Of a stretch of 64,000 bases of DNA, positions 23,501 to 33,715 are shown one piece after another (position 1 is the first letter of the stretch; every line of letters starts with the position of its first letter). Location of the stretch: positions 11,666,175-11,730,174 of the forward strand of contig NC_087078.1 in assembly GCF_026151205.1 (NCBI RefSeq). The letters are read 5' to 3'. The translations under genes were made by a program, and so were the position numbers. The notes beneath the pieces are model-generated. The model searched no databases and was not told the origin of the DNA. It saw only the letters and a program-made list of their open reading frames with translations. The stretch comes from Bolinopsis microptera. Its lineage: Eukaryota > Ctenophora > Tentaculata > Lobata > Bolinopsidae.

Positions 23501-25237
23501 TATTGGAGTATCAGGAGTTCTCAACAACAGCAAGGTTTTTAATCTGTGTCATGTTTATTTAATAATTGTTTAATTTGGAGTTATAGAATGTCAGGTGTCT
23601 GTGGTTTTGATGATATATCACACAACTCCTTTCAGGTGCTGATTGGTAACTTTACATTCTGCCAAATCTATGGAATATCTTGGTTTACTCTAGACATAAC
23701 ATCAATCTTTGTTATGGCTGTCCTCAACCTGTGTAGAACCATCTCAATTTACCAGCCCTTTAGAGCTATACAGAAGAAGACAGTGTTAATCCCAGTTTTA
23801 ATCTACATCACAGTGACCATCCTCGACACCACTTTTCCACTGTGGTTTGGAAGTTTCTACAAACCGGACTATGATGGAGTTCAATGTAATTACAACATGC
23901 CCAAAATTATGCCCTACGATTCACTACAATTCAAAATTTATCTAACCATCCACACATCAGTCAATCGTGTCATAATCCCTATGATAATAATTATCTGTTG
24001 TATTTTGTCGAGTGTCAAGATTTGGAACAATCGGGCTACAAAAGTGCAGTGCAGCAGAAGAAATAGCAGGGGGCAAAGGTTAAGACAGAGGAGAAGGATT
24101 GAGGCAACTAAAACAGTTGTCTTGTTAGGAATCATATACATACTGTTAAACATCCACTACAATGTGATATACGTAATGAGTCTTTATCACACATTGAGCG
24201 GAACCAGTTGGTAAGTTTTGCTAGAAAATTTGATAACTTAATGTCCCCTGCCTTGAAGATGTATTGAATATCTATGAAGAGTAACACTTCATTTAAAGGA
24301 AGGATAAAAATATAAATTATCTTAATTTTCAGGTACCTGTTCCCAGAAACAACGAATAAGGCTATGAGTGGCTTTTACGAGTTCTCAGCCTACTACATTT
24401 ACGTTCACTGTATTTTACTGAATTCAACTATCAACATCATTATGCTGTACATAAGAACAAATAAGATCAAGCTTTACTTTAAATCTGTGGTCAGTTGTAA
24501 AATATTGCAAAATTTCAAGTCGGAATTATTCTCTTCAAATGGGGTTGATTTATAGTTAATCATTTTATGGAATTGGCTGCTTTGTGAAACATTTTTTGTG
24601 AAATATTTTTTTGGAAATATAAACCTTCAAATATCTTTTATTTTACCTTGCAGTAGATGGACAGTAATCTGAACGGGGTGGCGATCTATTTTTAGTTCTA
24701 TTAGATCCCTTTGCTAATTGAACAACACATCTGAAAATATGACTTGTAAGTCACAGTAAAATCATGAAGTGTTGTGTCAAGTAAACAAGTTTAAAATCAG
24801 CTGTAATATTAACATTTTAAAATTATCTTTTTACCTATTTCCTAAAAAGTCCCTGCTATTTAAATCGTCACAAGCCTCTTCTGCTTTTCTCCTGTCTTCA
24901 AACTCCTGAGGAAATGTTCACATTTATTTTACTATTAAGTACAACACTCTTCATGTTAGCCATTCAAAAACGCCACAATAACAGGTATATCAACATACGG
25001 AATTTCAGAGCTATTTCACCAAATTTAATCAATTTATGATTATCTTATGAACATGAGATTATTTTTACAATAGACTGTAAACAGTATAGTATATTCTAAA
25101 GTACTCACGACAAAAGAATAACCCTTCTTGATTATAATGTCCAGCAGTTTACCATAGTTTTTGAAAAACTTCTTTATGTCTTGCTCTTGAGTGTCGGAAG
25201 GTATTTTACCGAGATAAACTGTGTAAGAACTAGGCAT
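14549..25237 (-). CDS. SR family splicing factor (two RRMs, short RS tail), six exons
   Basis: Minus-strand exons, 5' to 3': 25237-25109, 24905-24835, 24730-24647, 21548-21473, 16313-16240, 14687-14549. They total 573 nt, exactly 190 codons plus TAA, with GT..AG borders and matching phases throughout. RRM1 (residues about 5-75) has VYLGKI as RNP2, GYSFV joined across exons 1-2 as RNP1, and VVQLAKGS as its last strand. RRM2 (about 105-170) starts RVVVDNL and carries TTWRELKDYF in place of the SR-family SWQDLKD signature, then EVTFADAH. The tail is RSRSRSRSP, much shorter than in typical SRSF4/5/6. SR proteins bind exonic enhancers and recruit the spliceosome in the nucleus. Intron 3 contains an opposite-strand GPCR gene, intron 4 a foldback transposon and intron 5 a SINE. 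The exon 4 donor (GTGGGT) is the weakest junction. Confidence 0.9.
14688..15681. other. 3' part of SR gene intron 5, nothing recognised
   Basis: Apart from splice signals I see no further gene or repeat here before the SINE target site. Confidence 0.4.
15682..15711. repeat. Left target-site duplication of the SINE
   Basis: A 30-base direct repeat of 16031-16060 with one difference. Confidence 0.85.
15712..16030 (+). mobile_element. tRNA-derived SINE with 30-bp target duplication
   Basis: The head at 15719-15793 has a box A-like GGCCTAGTGGTTAGAG and a box B GGTTCGAATCC at 15770-15780, so it is tRNA-derived. About 220 bp of unrelated body and an A/T-rich tail follow. The flanks 15682-15711 and 16031-16060 match at 29 of 30 bases, a long target duplication. 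The anticodon arm is not standard (8-base loop or a pure palindrome) and the T-stem is mismatched, so this is not a working tRNA gene. Confidence 0.85.
16031..16060. repeat. Right target-site duplication of the SINE
   Basis: A 30-base direct repeat of 15682-15711 with one difference. Confidence 0.85.
16684..17290 (+). repeat. Left inverted arm of the foldback element
   Basis: Tandem and palindromic AGCGCT-based subrepeats. Because AGCGCT is itself a palindrome, the arm can fold internally as well as with the other arm. Confidence 0.9.
17537..19777 (-). mobile_element. 5'-truncated CR1/L2/jockey-like LINE
   Basis: The RT frame on the minus strand is followed by a 3' UTR that ends at about 17537-17550 in CAATCAATCAATCA, a short-repeat tail as in CR1/L2/Rex-like LINEs rather than poly(A). 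The endonuclease domain is absent, so the copy is 5'-truncated. It lies wholly between the arms of the foldback element. Confidence 0.8.
17918..19777 (-). CDS. LINE reverse transcriptase ORF, 5'-truncated
   Basis: The frame is open from just inside TAA at 19778-19780 to the stop at 17918-17920, about 619 residues; the first ATG is at 19556-19558. The segment upstream of that ATG matches the usual EN-RT linker style (QQIANSFNDYFCNIAE). RT motifs are complete: KVIPLHKGGSRAEVSNYRPI, QYGFRAGHSCEHAL, LLDYSKAFDMVD, GVPQGSILGPILFIIYINDL and the catalytic IYFADDANL, then a C-terminal LEVLAL region. No frameshift or stop occurs in the RT, so the insertion is probably young, though without its endonuclease it cannot move alone. 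It would reverse-transcribe LINE RNA at a nicked target. Confidence 0.9.
   Translation of the reverse strand, partial: NALLTRYWRKTVHVSINKINYNGSEITDSQQIANSFNDYFCNIAETLKRENGLVCSEGRTIVTETQDSRCQRSMNLEDSSASEIIEIVKGLKIKSTSDMSILPLKKVSNILAPVLSCLVSASLHQGKFPHKLKIAKVIPLHKGGSRAEVSNYRPISLLSCFSKIFEKIMQARLIDHLKTEKILFDSQYGFRAGHSCEHALLEAQNHIHRALEKKQVTALLLLDYSKAFDMVDSSILLRKLEHYGVRGLALSWFDSYLTDREQYVSVNNCKSAHLKLNYGVPQGSILGPILFIIYINDLPQISNLAKHIYFADDANLIISTDTFEQLNAMVNEILTLIIDWATNNGLKLNASKTKYMIFTNKKTEDIEIYMGGERLKQSYHEKFLGVIIDTKLNWAHHIRHLATKVSRNAGILYKLKGSVPNKALKLIYNSFVQSHLYYCCTVWGTRSLNSVKRVFSAQKKGIRAADNQYHRYFYDKDLNSTPSHTKEIFNKLEVLALPNVIAKCILCLMHKVYSNTAPPNIIRMFTVSNLNAPRREPEFFAVPFNRLCNSDKSISYIGPKLYNKTVNIINKDIKYVTTCLQDKFLNSFKSTVSKHVLTAQALNPDDKDWNNSNFVLLEI
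19924..20488 (-). repeat. Right inverted arm of the foldback element
   Basis: Reverse-complement match of the left arm, including the same spacer ATATATATGTTCGATAATTG and the same order of subrepeats. Confidence 0.9.
20497..21472. other. SR gene intron 4, 5' part
   Basis: AT-rich intronic sequence. A small imperfect hairpin lies at about 20567-20610 (GCACCGACGTTCCG with an inverse partner). No gene seen. Confidence 0.4.
21549..23286. other. SR gene intron 3 upstream of the nested GPCR
   Basis: No coding signal recognised. A strong plus-strand 3' splice site (pyrimidine tract and CCTCAG, ending at 23286) just before the GPCR start implies that this stretch holds a 5' untranslated GPCR exon and promoter, which I could not place. 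Confidence 0.4.
23298..24555 (+). CDS. Seven-transmembrane receptor, class A-like, three exons
   Basis: Exons 23298-23534, 23636-24210 and 24333-24555 join in frame to give 344 residues. Seven hydrophobic segments are visible. TM1 ends GCPANLIAF; TM2 has an LIDAL aspartate; TM3 starts after FTFC, whose Cys probably pairs with VQC in extracellular loop 2; TM5 contains NRVIIPMII. Intracellular loop 3 is strongly basic (RRNSRGQRLRQRRR). Class A hallmarks are altered: CRT stands where DRY is expected, TM6 lacks CWxP, and TM7 has NSTINIIMLY instead of NPxxY. This suggests a divergent, perhaps lineage-specific receptor whose ligand cannot be inferred. The gene lies entirely within intron 3 of the SR protein gene on the opposite strand. 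Confidence 0.82.
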
Positions 25238-26280
25238 TGTTGAACATTATAGACACATTCTAGAAAAGACAATTTTATTATTTATCACCAATTCAATACA
25301 CAATCAATTAATAAATATATATATCCGAATAAACTTGATTTCAAAGTAAGTGATACAAGTATGCTAGCAGCTAGCGCGCTTGTATTTAATAATAATACGC
25401 GCTGTTAGAGTGGGTCTGACCACACCGCCACTCACATTGCCACAGCTGGTGAAAGAACCCAAGCACTATTGTCTATTAAGCTTTTATGAGCCCTGATTGA
25501 CTGCTGAGAGTGGTGACGGGTCTGACATTTATTTTGTTTTCCTTATATTCCAGTATGCAGTAAAATTAAGTTATATGATTGTCATGCGATATTTAAGTCA
25601 CAGCTGCTCGCAATACATTATTGATTATAAAATTGTTAAATAAGCTCGCTATACACTTTTAGATACTAAATGTATATGTTCATATTAGCTCATAATATCG
25701 AATACCAATAACAAATAAAATATAAACATGAAGAGGCCCAAAACCAACTCAAGCATGACACCAGATTAAAAACAACATCGCACATATTGTCATTGGAAGC
25801 TGCAAGCTTATTATCGTATGATTCCACGTTGATCCGTTATTATGCAATCACCTTCAGGCGGTGTCAACAGATCATGCAAAAAGGGTTTTTGACAGGCTGT
25901 GCCCTTACCACAATTAAACTGAACCATTGCCTGATGTAAACATGAGTGTTGGCTAAGTGAGCTGCGCAAGCGCTCACGCATTTGTGTAGATCTGGCTAGT
26001 AGCGCTTGAGTAATTTGGCTACAAAAACGTAAATTGTGCGTTACGTAAAGTATCATTTTTTCCCTTCAGATAAAGTGAACAGTACACCCGCGTGTAACCT
26101 GCTTCAATGGTTTGTGTGCATGTGTGGTGGAGTGAGTGTAGAATGTAATGATCGACTGAATCTGTTTCTTTTGTGGTATATATATGATGAGAGAAACAGG
26201 TGTAAAATGAAAAAAGATATAAATATAAATGGGGGTATTTTCATACGAAAGTGTTGAAGTTTAAGTCCTGCCAGTTATAA
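25238..26280. other. SR gene upstream region and intergenic
   Basis: Presumed promoter and 5' UTR of the SR gene, then sequence without recognised features. ORFs here lack domain signatures. Confidence 0.35.
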
Positions 26281-27024
26281 TTAAGTCCTGCCAGTTATAA
26301 TTTTAATATTGTCAGGTTGGTGTTGAGCCTTCATGATAGAATGCTTCAATTGGGATTTAATTGAGCCTAGTGAACCTATTTTACCACGTGCATTTGACTG
26401 CTCAAGAAACGTATTCCATAGATTTGCCCCTTTGTATGCGAAATTGTGTGATGATTGTGGTGTCACAAATCTGTCATCTCTGAGCTCAGACTTCTAAAAG
26501 AGAGAATACATAGATATGGGCTGATGACTCTTCACTTTCTTCATTGTTTCAGAAATGCATCGGTATCTATGTATATTATGTATTGTCATTAGTTCCTTAG
26601 ATTGGAAAATCGGTTTTGTTGATTCTCTAGAGTGGAATTCTGCCCCAAGTATTTGGCAGCGATGTGGCCTTACTTGTCTATCACCAGTCTTCCTCAAGCT
26701 GATACATAAAGAACACGGTTTAATGTGAGGTATAGTTGATTCATTGGATATTTGACCTTTCTTGTTAATACTGCACTGAATTGGCCTGCTACGAGAACTT
26801 AACAGGTTTTAAACTTGTCGCTAAATACTTTTAGTCTGAGTCCCCAAACTAAACAGGATTCGGACACATTTCTTTTGTGCAAGGAATAGCGGTGAAAGCT
26901 TATTAATTGATACACCACCCCATACAGTTACACCGTATCCTATATGAGATTCAAAGAAAGTGTGGTATATTTGTTTGTACAGTTGGCTGGGGAGTAAGTT
27001 TTTATTTGATAAATACGGCCACAT
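26281..27024 (-). pseudogene. Remnant of a LINE ORF2 C-terminus
   Basis: Three minus-strand open pieces share one frame and are separated by stops. The first has a jockey/CR1-style post-RT segment (YHTFFESHIGYGVTVWGG, then FLAQKKCVRILF). The second contains FQSKELMTIHNIHRYR and the third HNFAYKGANLWN. Such sequences normally follow the RT palm. The palm itself is absent, so this is a 5'-truncated dead copy. Two copies of an AAGTCCTGCCAGTTATAATT unit at about 26262-26300 mark its 3' end. Confidence 0.7.
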
Positions 27025-28167
27025 ATGCTGTTTAATTTCTTAGTCAGTTTCTCGATATGAGGCTAGTAAAACAAAATTTTTAGTAAAACAAAATTTTATT
27101 TACCACAAAACAATCAATACATATTTAATATTATTATACATTGACAAATAAATCTAAATTTAAATTCAGCTATATACACAATACACAGCCCGCCGCGCAG
27201 ACAGCCACACATTGCTGAGAGATTCTCAGGTGCAGATGTAAGCGCCGCGCGCGCGAGGTTTGTTATCTTACAATTACATGTCACGATGACCTAGGAAGGT
27301 TCCTTATTAAAGCTCATGAACGAAGATTCCCTAAAGCGTCCTCCAAACAAATTCCCTAACATTAACAATATTGCAAAATTATAATCTAAGACTCGGAACA
27401 CTTTTAGATAAGTTCATTTAAATTATTAAGTATTTTGAATCTCACTCTTAAGATTTACGGGGTTCATTGTATATATATATACTTCACGACAATCTGTTGT
27501 AAAACAGGGGTTCCAGAAAACCCACTTCCCGATACTCCTGAAACATGAAATTTTTTTACAGTCGATTTGGACGAGGTTGCAAGACGCCCTGCAAAGTTTC
27601 AGATCTCTAACTCAATTTTAACATGGTTTTTAAGGCACCTGAATATGGCGATTTTGGGTTTTTTACCTAATTTCGTATAACATGCTGGCACGTATTTTGC
27701 GCAAATTTCTTAAAAACCTTCACATAACTATTTCTTATTCCTGTCATCTTTAACATTGAATTAAAATGTTTTGAACTTAAATATACCTGCTGAACTACTT
27801 TCGATGAGTCTTAATGCCTGGAAAACAATAAAGGGGATATACTAGTATAGGGGGTAAATAGTATTGTGAATATAAGGGCGACGGTAATGCTTGCCAGCAT
27901 TGTGATCAGGACCGTCGACGAGTCCAACTCGGCGCGCGTCCTGGTACTGGTAGGTTATAAACCTACAAAGCCTCACGACAAATCGCAATTTTTTCAGTTC
28001 TCCGATCGCGTCAAATTGCGCATTTTCTTTTAAATCTGAGGACCAAATTTTCGTATTTTTCTTCAAATCTGTGAGCCAAATATCACGTTTTCTATAATTA
28101 ATATACGAAACCAATCAGTATCACATACAATTTTTATATTATTATAATAATAAGACTTATATTTCAG
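27025..28167. other. Region upstream of the 8-cysteine gene, no exon recognised
   Basis: The first recognised exon at 28168 needs an upstream exon ending in phase 1, expected to encode a signal peptide. I could not find it here. Confidence 0.35.
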
Positions 28168-31100
28168 AGGAAGAGGAAGTTGTTGTAAATCATTGTCATA
28201 CTGATTATCCCAACGTCTACTTCAACGGACAGAACTGTTGTAAATCGAACATGGAAAAGTTCTACGAGCCTCAGGGTGCCCAATGTGACGGCAGTGTGAT
28301 TCAGAGAGACAGTTTGTGTTGTGCGGGAGACCAGTACACGTCGTGCCCCGGTGGAAACTGTAGGAGCAACCCGTCACCCACACCAGGTGAGTTGGTCGTA
28401 TAAATATAATTAGTATAATTAGTATAATTAGTTTATAGGCTTCAAATCTTGATATCCTTTAATTCGTCCGGAGAGAGGGATGCAAGTTGATCGTACGGAC
28501 TTCGTAAACCTCAACAAAAAAGGCATTTTAAGAGAAGCACCGCATCTATTTGCTATGTGCTTCTTTAAGAGAAGCACCGCATCTAGTTGCTAGGTGCTTC
28601 TTTCAGATCAGCACCGTATCTAGTTGCTAGGTGCTATTTTAAGAGAAGCACCGTATCTAGTTGCTAGTTGCTTTTTTAAGAGAAGCATCGTATTTAGTTG
28701 CTATGTGCTATTTTAAGAGAAGGTCAAGGTAAGGGTCGGTTGTCGGGGGGTCAATTGTCGGGCGGTCAATTGTCGCCCACCCGGTGCTTCTCTTAAAGAA
28801 GCACATAGCAACTAAATACGAAGCTTCTCTTAAAAAAGCAACTAGCAACTAGATACCGTGCTTCTCTTAAAGAACCCTAACCCTAACCCTATCCCTAACC
28901 CAAACCCTAACCCTAACCCTGACCCTGACCCAGGACTCTGACCCTGACCATGACCCTGACCCTGACCTTAACCCGATCAATTGACCCTAGTGTCGGGGGG
29001 TCAATTGTCGGGGGGTCAATTGTCGGGGGTCAATTGTCGTACTAAACCCTAGATTTCGCGACAATTGACCCCAGTGTAATTACATAGGGGTTCAATTGTC
29101 GGGGGTCAATTGTCGGGGGTCAATTGTCCAGTAGTATATAATAGAACATTTTGATTTCCTAATCTTTTTATTATACAATTTTTATATTATTATAATAATA
29201 AGACTTATATTTCAGAGGAAGAGGAAGTTGTTATAAATCATTGTCCTACTGATTATCCCTACGTCTACTACAACGGACAGTACTGTTGTAAATCGAACAT
29301 GGAGAAGTTCGTCGACCGTCAGGGTGCCCAATGTGACGGCAGTGTGATTCAGAGAGACAGTTTGTGTTGTGCGGGAGACCAGTACACGTCGTGCCCCGGT
29401 GGAAACTGTGAGAGCAACCCGGCACCCACACCAGGTGAGTTGGTCGTATAATTAGTATAATTAGTATAATTAGTTTAAAGGCTTCAAATCTTGATATCCT
29501 TTAATTCGTCCGGAGAGAGGGATGCAAGTTGATCTTACGGACTTCGTAAACCTCAACAAAAAAGGGCATTTTAAGAGAAGCACCGCATCTATTTGCTATG
29601 TGCTTCTTTAAGAGAAGCACCGCATCTAGTTGCTAGGTGCTATTTTAAGAGAAGCACCGTATCTAGTTGCTAGTTGCTTTTTTAAGAGAAGCATCGTATT
29701 TAGTTGCTATGTGCTATTTTAAGAGAAGGTCAAGGTAAGGGTCGGTTGTCGGGGGGTCAATAATTGTCGGGCGGTCAATTGTCGCCCACCCGGTGCTTCT
29801 CTTAAAGAAGCACATAGCAACTAAATACGATGCTTCTCTTAAAAAAGCAACTAGCAACTAGATACCGTGCTTCTCTTAAAGAACCCTAACCCTAACCCTA
29901 TCCCTAACCCAAACCCTAACCCTAACCCTGACCCTGACCCAGGACTCTGACCCTGACCATGACCCTGACCCTGACCTTAACCCGATCAATTGACCCCAGT
30001 GTCGGGGGGTCAATTGTCGGGGGGTCAATTGTCGGGGGTCAATTGTCGTACTAAACCCTAGATTTCGCGACAATTGACCCCAGTGTAATTACATAGGGGT
30101 TCAATTGTCGGGGGTCAATTGTCGGGGGTCAATTGTCCAGTAGTATATAATAGAACATTTTGATTTCCTAATTTTTTTATTATACAATTTTTACATTATT
30201 ATAATAATAAGACTTATATTTCAGAGGAAGAGGAAGTTGTTATAAATCATTGTCCTACTGATTATCCCAACGTCTACTACAACGGACAGTACTGTTGTAA
30301 ATCGAACATGGAGAAGTTCGTCGACCGTCAGGGTGCCCAATGTGACGGCAGTGTGATTCAGAGAGACAGTTTGTGTTGTGCGGGAGACCAGTACACGTCG
30401 TGCCCCGGTGGAAACTGTGAGAGCAACCCGGCACCCACAACAGGTGAGTTGGTCGTATAATTAGTATAATTAGTATAATTAGTTTAAAGGCTTCAAATCT
30501 TGATATCCTTTAATTCGTCCGGAGAGAGGGATGCAAGTTGATCTTACGGACTTCGTAAACCTCAACAAAAAAGGCATTTTAAGAGAAGCACCGCATCTAT
30601 TTGCTATGTGCTTCTTTAAGAGAAGCACCGTATCTAGTTGCTAGGTGCTTCTTTCAGATCAGCACCGTATCTAGTTGCTAGGTGCTATTTTAAGAGAAGC
30701 ACCGTATCTAGTTGCTAGTTGCTTTTTTAAGAGAAGCATCGTATTTAGTTGCTATGTGCTATTTTAAGAGAAGGTCAAGGTAAGGGTCGGTTGTCGGGGG
30801 GTCAATTGTCGGGCGGTCAATTGTCGCCCACCCGGTGCTTCTCTTAAAAAAGCAACTAGCAACTAGATACCGTGCTTCTCTTAAAGAACCCTAACCCTAA
30901 CCCTATCCCTAACCCAAACCCTAACCCTAACCCTGACCCTGACCCAGGACTCTGACCCTGACCATGACCCTGACCCTGACCTTAACCCGATCAATTGACC
31001 CCAGTGTCGGGGGGTCAATTGTCGGGGGGTCAATTGTCGGGGGTCAATTGTCGTACTAAACCCTAGATTTCGCGACAATTGACCCCAGTGTAATTACATA

Positions 31101-32587
31101 GGGGTTCAATTGTCGGGGGTCAATTGTCGGGGGTCAATTGTCCAGTAGTATATAATAAAACATTTTGATTTCCTAATCTTTTTATTATACAATTTTTATA
31201 TTATTATAATAATAAGACTTATATTTCAGAGGAAGAGGAAGTTGTTGTAAATCATTGTCCTACTGATTATCCCAACGTCTACTACAACGGACAGTACTGT
31301 TGTAAATCGAACATGGAGAAGTTCGTCGACCGTCAGGGTGCCCAATGTGACGGCAGTGTGATTCAGAGAGACAGTTTGTGTTGTGCGGTAGACCAGTACA
31401 CGTCGTGCCCCGGTGGAAACTGTGAGAGCAACCCGGCACCCACAACAGGTGAGTTGGTCGTATAATTAGTATAATTAGTATACTTAGTTTAAAGGCTTCA
31501 AATCTTGATATCCTTTAATTCGTCCGGAGAGAGGGATGCAAGTTGATCTTACGGACTTCGTAAACCTCAACAAAAAGGGCATTTTAAGAGAAGCACCGCA
31601 TCTATTTGCTATGTGCTTCTTTAAGAGAAGCACCGTATCTAGTTGCTAGGTGCTTCTTTCAGAGAAGCACCGTATCTAGTTGCAAATTGCTTTTTTAAGA
31701 GAAGCATCGTATTTAGTTGCTATGTGCTTCTTTAAGAGAAGCACTGTATCTAGTTGCTAGGTGCTTCTTTAAGAGAAGCACCGGGTGGGTGACAATTGAC
31801 CGCCCGACAATTGACCCCCCTGACCCTGACCCTGACCCTGACCCTGACCCTGACCCTGACCCTGACCCTGACCCTGACCCTGACCCTGACCCTGACCCTG
31901 ACCCTGACCCTGACCCTGACCCTGACCCTGACCCTGACCCTGACCCTGACCCTGACCCTGACCCTGACCCTGACCCTGACTCTGACCTTTTGGCTATAAT
32001 ATGTTTTGTGGCAATTCGGTAGTGTGGCAAAGCACGGTTAACGCACGGTTAAGGCACGGTTAAAGCACAGTTAAGGCACGGTTAAGGCACGTTTTAAAAC
32101 ATCAGAACTATGAATGAGTGACTCTGAAATTTACACACCGAAACAGCTTCAGATCTATCGTTGAATGTGATCTGTGATGATCAGATGGTACTCTGGGTTG
32201 ATGGTGTTCAGACAAACGTTGCCGGACAGGGAGCCTGGAACCAGATGTCTTCTCTCAAAATTCCTGATACCACTCAGGTGATCGGTATCAAATGTTTAAA
32301 CACAGGAGGACCATACGGGATCATGGGCTCCGTCGAAGATGAGTCAGGGAACAATGTTCTCGTTACTGACAACTCTTGGAGCTGCTCAAATGCTGCTGAT
32401 GATGGCTGGGAAAAGGCAGGCTTTGTAGAGGGAGACAACTGGAACGCAGCATCTTACTACCCCCACCTCGTCTACATCACCAATAACGGACCGTGGGCCG
32501 CCGCAATGTCAGCCAACAAACAAATCATCTGGACTGCTAGCGCTGCAGATACCACTGTTTACTGCCGAAAAGTAATCCAAAAACCAG
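28168..32587 (+). CDS. Secreted-type protein: four 8-cysteine modules plus galactose-binding-like domain (5' partial)
   Basis: Exons 28168-28386, 29216-29434, 30225-30443 and 31230-31448 are each 219 nt; exon 32153-32587 is 435 nt. All begin and end in phase 1, so each adds a whole module. The 73-residue modules share a C..(CC)..C..(CC)..C..C layout (YYNGQYCCKSN, QCDGSVIQRDSLCCAGD, SCPGGNC). I do not recognise a named domain; disulphide bonding and secretion are inferred. The last exon encodes CDDQMVLWVDGV, IGIKCLNTGGPYGIMGSV, TDNSWSCS and WEKAGFVEGDNWNAA, a pattern like galactose-binding jelly-roll domains. After the GTAACT donor at 32588 a short final exon may lie at 32794-32834, ending in TAA overlapping AATAAA, or translation may run to a stop at 32710-32712. 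The 5' exons are missing. Confidence 0.7.
28524..28870. repeat. Inverted arrays of AAGAGAAGCACC units (repeated in each 1-kb unit)
   Basis: Units of about 38 bp (AAGAGAAGCACCGTATCTAG, then TTGCTAGGTGCTTC) are followed, after a GTCAATTGTC-rich spacer, by shorter inverted copies ending GCTTCTCTTAAAGAA. The pair can form a long hairpin. Equivalent arrays lie at about 29570-29880, 30577-30890 and 31584-31780. Confidence 0.85.
28871..29130. repeat. Telomere-like CCCTAA/CCCTGA tract and GTCAATTGTC minisatellite
   Basis: CCCTAA runs grade into CCCTGA, followed by repeats of GGGGTCAATTGTC. The same block recurs at about 29880-30140 and 30890-31145. It is interstitial, not a chromosome end, because coding exons lie on both sides. 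Confidence 0.85.
31819..31988. repeat. (GACCCT)n hexamer array
   Basis: About 28 uninterrupted TGACCC units in the intron before the galactose-binding exon. The Asp-Pro, Thr-Leu and Ser-Gly dipeptide ORFs read from it in the different frames are artefacts. Confidence 0.95.
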
Positions 32588-33076
32588 GTAACTATGAACT
32601 CTGCCTGGTACTTTTCCATTACCTGTCAGGTGTGAAGGTTGTGTTCCTCTTGCACGCGGTCGTATCCTATCTAAGGAAAACATTTGAATTAATGACAATA
32701 ATAAAAGACTAAAGGCGATAGCTAGGCTTTTCAAGTTTCAACATATTTATGTTTCAAAAGTCTGCAAGATTTTGAACTGTCTATTTCTTGTAGAATGGAC
32801 ACTACACGTTCAATCCTTATTTGAGTGTGAATAAATGCTTATCAAAATATATATCAGAAATCTCGGCTCCAATGCGCCATTGGATTCGACTTCTATTCCA
32901 GTATTTATGGACGGCGCTGGAGTGAACGCCCATTCTTAGATACTGCTCTACTAGTATGTTGGAGACAAAGTCATTATTAATATTAATTATTATATGATAT
33001 ATCTAACTGTGCTGTATAATAATACAGTTCACATCAAGACCTCTCTATAAGATATCCCAAAATAAGGGGTATTATA

Positions 33077-33225
33077 CAGGGACAAAAGGATTTCGCGGCA
33101 TGTACGAAATCGCGAAATTTCCCATTCTCCGCGACAAATTTTATGTATAGTTTAATGTATAGCCTGTTAAATTTCGCGGTACCGCAAAATTTGGCCAAAA
33201 TAATCGCGAAATCCTTTTGTCCCTG
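33077..33225. mobile_element. 149-bp hAT-type MITE
   Basis: The ends are inverted repeats starting CAGGGACAAAAGGATTTCG, and GTATTATA directly repeats at 33069-33076 and 33226-33233, a perfect 8-bp target duplication. CAGGG ends with 8-bp duplications are characteristic of hAT elements. No coding capacity. Confidence 0.9.
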
Positions 33226-33715
33226 GTATTATATGAGTATATGATATCATACTTGATGGGGTGAACGAGTGGCAGTGGGCTAGATTGTACTGAAGAGAGC
33301 GGGATAGGAGGTCCTCGGTGAAGGCTTGAGGAAAAGTCTTCAAGTAAGAGTACTTTAAAAGTAATAAATACAAAAGATATAAGGGAACCTCTTATTTTCG
33401 GGATGTCGAGGGGAGGTGCCACTTTGAGGACACTTCGACATATTGCTTTTGACAAATTGCCTGTACGTTTGTACATTACTCGGTTTTCTAATTCTCATGA
33501 TTGTTGTGAATTTAGTCCCCCATCGCATATCATGAGTGTGAGTGCGGTAAACGATCGTGAGGGAAATTCGGTCAATCATGATCATTATCCTCTCATTTAT
33601 ACAAGACTGATGATGTTGATAAACAGAAATTTTCTCAATCTGCGCTTCTTAAATAAGACACTGACAGAAAGAATGCATCTATTAATTTCTGATTTTATTT
33701 TCGAACAATTACATT

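Larger units (their letters stand above)
28133..31450. repeat. About 1-kb tandem duplications carrying exon plus intron
   Basis: Successive exon starts lie 1048, 1009 and 1005 bp apart, and the intervening introns are near-identical. The duplicated unit includes the TATAATAATAAGACTTAT acceptor region, the 219-nt exon and the repeat-rich intron. Coding differences between copies are few, so duplication is recent. Confidence 0.92.

Noticed and set aside
28871..28925. Chromosome end or telomere
   Set aside because: The CCCTAA tracts are short, degenerate, duplicated with the intron and flanked by coding exons on both sides.
31713..32030. Asp-Pro, Thr-Leu and Ser-Gly dipeptide-repeat ORFs
   Set aside because: They are the reading frames of an uninterrupted GACCCT hexamer array in an intron.
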